From positions 1 to 7,677 of the forward strand of contig JAFCCK010000042.1 of NCBI GenBank assembly GCA_017610245.1: 7,677 bases of DNA, written 5' to 3'. The notes under the pieces are model-generated. The model was not told the origin of the DNA. It did not search any database and was given only the letters and a program-made list of their open reading frames with translations. A program made the translations under genes and the position numbers. The first letter of the stretch is position 1. The number at the start of each line of letters is the position of its first letter. Origin of the DNA: Candidatus Iainarchaeum sp. Its GTDB lineage: Archaea > Iainarchaeota > Iainarchaeia > Iainarchaeales > GCA-2688035. Below, in pieces: positions 7,201 to 7,677 of the stretch.

Positions 7201-7611
7201 TTTTCTTTTACCTATTTCATCAGAAAAACTTTAAAGGAAAGAGCTGAAAAAATTGAACGCCTTAAAACCGAGCGGGAAAACTTGTTTGGCTTAATGAAAA
7301 GGCTTCGATATGAGTACTTCAAGAGGCACATAACAGAGGAAGAGTATAAGAAAAGGCTGCTGGAAGCACAGCAAAAGCTTGCCACTGTTGAAAAGAGGCT
7401 TAAGGAAAAACAGTTGAAGCCCAAAGGAGGGGCTGAGCCAATAAAGGGCTTCTCCAGGAAGGAAGCAGGGCAGATACGGCGCTTAGTTAAAAAACTCAAG
7501 GACTATACATCAAAATACAAAAAGGAAGAAATTTATATCGCCATTATCCAGGATGGCTATTCCCCAAAAATCGCGGGCGAGGTAATAAAGCGGCTGTACG
7601 AAAAAAAATAG
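4285..7611 (+). CDS. Giant PKD-domain surface protein with two membrane segments and a charged cytoplasmic tail
   Basis: I do not recognise a named family for the whole protein. From ATG 4285 it has 1108 residues. A hydrophobic stretch at about 6-30 is an uncleaved anchor or signal peptide. A beta-rich region (about 33-157), an Ig-like module (about 160-251, SSPANGSTVSG to TVEVDN) and a six-cysteine module (262-352) follow. Then come two PKD domains (361-448 and 452-542, each with WDFGDG) and four degenerate beta repeats (543-954). A membrane helix at 959-979 (WWLIVYLILGLFFLFSFTYFI) is followed by a Lys/Glu-rich tail (980-1108) that is probably coiled-coil, with an RHITEEEYKKRL helix resembling SHOCT-type segments. 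The bulk should be outside the cell and the tail in the cytoplasm, which suits adhesion, envelope structure or sensing; this is inference. The frame is open to TTG at 4255 and 4270, but ATG 4285 has the better ribosome site and promoter spacing. The gene has its own spacer and promoter, so it is probably not part of the proline operon. Confidence 0.85.
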   Translation: MQKLPKIMLGLAFILGALLIFNSQTSFFTALFAFSPQAEVQPSVLYSTSEHQITYHFDFDYQELDGKRLTIRIYLPTGDYYSEPVSITPSGCEWKSGVLYGERVECAIYDLDEFSVGFDIRTKEDPANIARSETWRTEIDPLGALKDTIELTVEILPPGVLVSSPANGSTVSGTIEIITAEEYGIPHYVEFYYGDTLIGRDNERNPDNTWSIQWDSSSVSNGSYELEAVACDSADNCDPQPDAVTVEVDNPVPSGAGQQQTCSIESVESPVIVGESSTISVSHSGFTAAVDTVNVSCGDGASYNNDLACSANICTFSCGDYSVDGTFTITVAISASASGETADCGSATIEVQQLQQPLLENNPPSAEILEPLSGESFSVGESVDFLGDGSDPDGDPISFEWDFGDGGGGTGKNVSHSYSSGGDYRITLIVVDDKGASDIASVNISIEPIKVNNPPVIKEIKAEPSTQNEGQPISFRVIASDEDNDALIYRWDFGDGKTGTGSAVEHGYYLPPGETERAFTVRATVSDGAAEDTGSIKVIIKKSYFTIRVLNPHSEPETPIEKGEEIAVELHITDADGTPLTGLKPEAKIEGIPIQLSEEGNGIYSGKFDVPFQFPNTAILSTKAKAHVAGQERQTSTATTVYFKPAELSITNSFEGNKYFLGERIERTTVRLTYPDKTAVSEATVKGEFSCIRGEFDFNKENDYFSAFVDLEIKENHVGCTLAIEAGDLFGNRGRETFPLPINLSNPEFNLVLLKPDLAKGNLFGYGQPLEFQVSIESNKKERLKDVKISLLPIGENKLITFLFDEEKQYFTALFRMPPRESNKQQISFNIEGAATLNGRKLFDLETIDLLLTDEIDIEFKYPSEGATALNPAYGNTLIVALTYPNGATIKDETVNAVLDDEGEEQHIILGKNIQTGLFEAPLSKELRMGKYVLTLKLAEEAGGSKKSIVVNIFQPFNWWLIVYLILGLFFLFSFTYFIRKTLKERAEKIERLKTERENLFGLMKRLRYEYFKRHITEEEYKKRLLEAQQKLATVEKRLKEKQLKPKGGAEPIKGFSRKEAGQIRRLVKKLKDYTSKYKKEEIYIAIIQDGYSPKIAGEVIKRLYEKK
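5365..5910 (+). repeat. Two tandem PKD domains within the surface protein
   Basis: Both copies begin with the linker NNPP and carry the PKD core WDFGDG (Trp401 and Trp491 of the protein), about 90 residues apart. The first reads SDPDGDPISFEWDFGDG and then has the HSYSSGGDYRITLIVVDD strand pair. The second reads SDEDNDALIYRWDFGDG and then EHGYYLPPGETERAFTVRATVSD. PKD domains are Ig-like folds common in archaeal surface layers and extracellular proteins, where they act as spacers or in protein and sugar binding. Confidence 0.9.
5911..7146 (+). repeat. Four degenerate ~105-residue beta-rich repeats within the surface protein
   Basis: Four segments (protein residues about 543-648, 649-748, 749-855 and 856-954) share one pattern. 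Each has an opening strand and a G-rich turn. A strand pair such as LTYPDKTAVSEATVKGEFS or LTYPNGATIKDETVNAVLD follows. An aromatic hairpin then reads GIYSGKF, DYFSAFV, QYFTALF or GLFEAPL in the successive copies. These hairpins fall at about residues 603, 704, 810 and 918, a period of 101-108. The pattern resembles macroglobulin- or invasin-like beta sandwiches, but I cannot assign a named family from sequence alone. Confidence 0.6.
7601..7608 (-). terminator. Oligo-T terminator for the convergent minus-strand gene
   Basis: Eight A's on the plus strand read as eight T's on the minus strand, starting ten bases after the minus-strand stop at 7618. Archaeal RNA polymerase commonly stops at oligo-T without a hairpin. 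The same bases encode the final lysines of the large surface protein, so the two gene ends share sequence. For the plus-strand gene only the weak pyrimidine run TTCTTCTT (7612-7619) is present. Confidence 0.45.
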
Positions 7612-7617
7612 TTCTTC

Positions 7618-7677
7618 TTATGAAACATACCTCGGTGTTTTCTTTGCCAAGTCGAGTTCCATTTCCTCAACAACAGC
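7618..7677 (-). CDS. C-terminal end of a convergent minus-strand gene, product unknown
   Basis: Read on the minus strand from the window edge, the sequence gives 19 codons, AVVEEMELDLAKKTPRYVS, then TAA (TTA at 7618-7620 on the plus strand). Only the C-terminus is visible. The mixed charged and hydrophobic composition, the stop six bases from the stop of the convergent surface-protein gene, and the T8 run after it all fit the end of a real gene. Another minus-strand frame is also open over this short stretch, and I do not recognise the family. The call rests mainly on its position and the terminator. Confidence 0.5.
   Translation of the reverse strand, partial: AVVEEMELDLAKKTPRYVS

Noticed and set aside
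1..7677. CRISPR array, tRNA or rRNA gene, insertion sequence, integrase or att site
   Set aside because: I looked for regularly spaced repeats, cloverleaf-like segments, transposase motifs and terminal inverted repeats and saw none. Nearly all bases are accounted for by coding sequence.

Overview
The window most likely comes from an uncultivated archaeon, possibly of a DPANN-type lineage. Four things point that way. The prolyl-tRNA synthetase is of the archaeal/eukaryotic type, with a cysteine-rich C-terminal domain ending in tyrosine. Starts are preceded by AGGTGA-type Shine-Dalgarno sequences. A TATA-like box sits about 25 bp before the expected transcript start of the last large gene. That gene encodes a very large surface protein with PKD domains. 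Some bacteria also carry archaeal-type ProRS, so the domain assignment is an inference, and no phylum can be named from this sequence alone.

Bases 1-4201 hold a tight same-strand array: proC (5' end outside the window), proA, proB and proS. proC/proA and proA/proB overlap by four bases (ATGA), and proS starts 4 bases after the proB stop. Together the first three genes encode the complete glutamate-to-proline route: ProB glutamate 5-kinase, ProA glutamate-5-semialdehyde dehydrogenase and ProC pyrroline-5-carboxylate reductase. The fourth gene encodes the enzyme that charges tRNA-Pro with the product. Synthesis and use of proline therefore appear to be made from one message. ProB is a short form without the PUA domain.

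Bases 4202-4284 are an AT-rich spacer with a probable promoter. Bases 4285-7611 encode a protein of about 1108 residues with an N-terminal membrane/signal segment and a long extracytoplasmic region. That region contains an Ig-like module, a six-cysteine module, two PKD domains and four degenerate beta-rich repeats of about 105 residues. A second membrane helix and a charged cytoplasmic tail of about 130 residues follow. It looks like a cell-surface or adhesion/sensing protein anchored at both ends; its function is unknown.

Bases 7618-7677 probably hold the last 19 codons of a convergent minus-strand gene. Its oligo-T terminator would lie inside the lysine codons at the end of the large gene.
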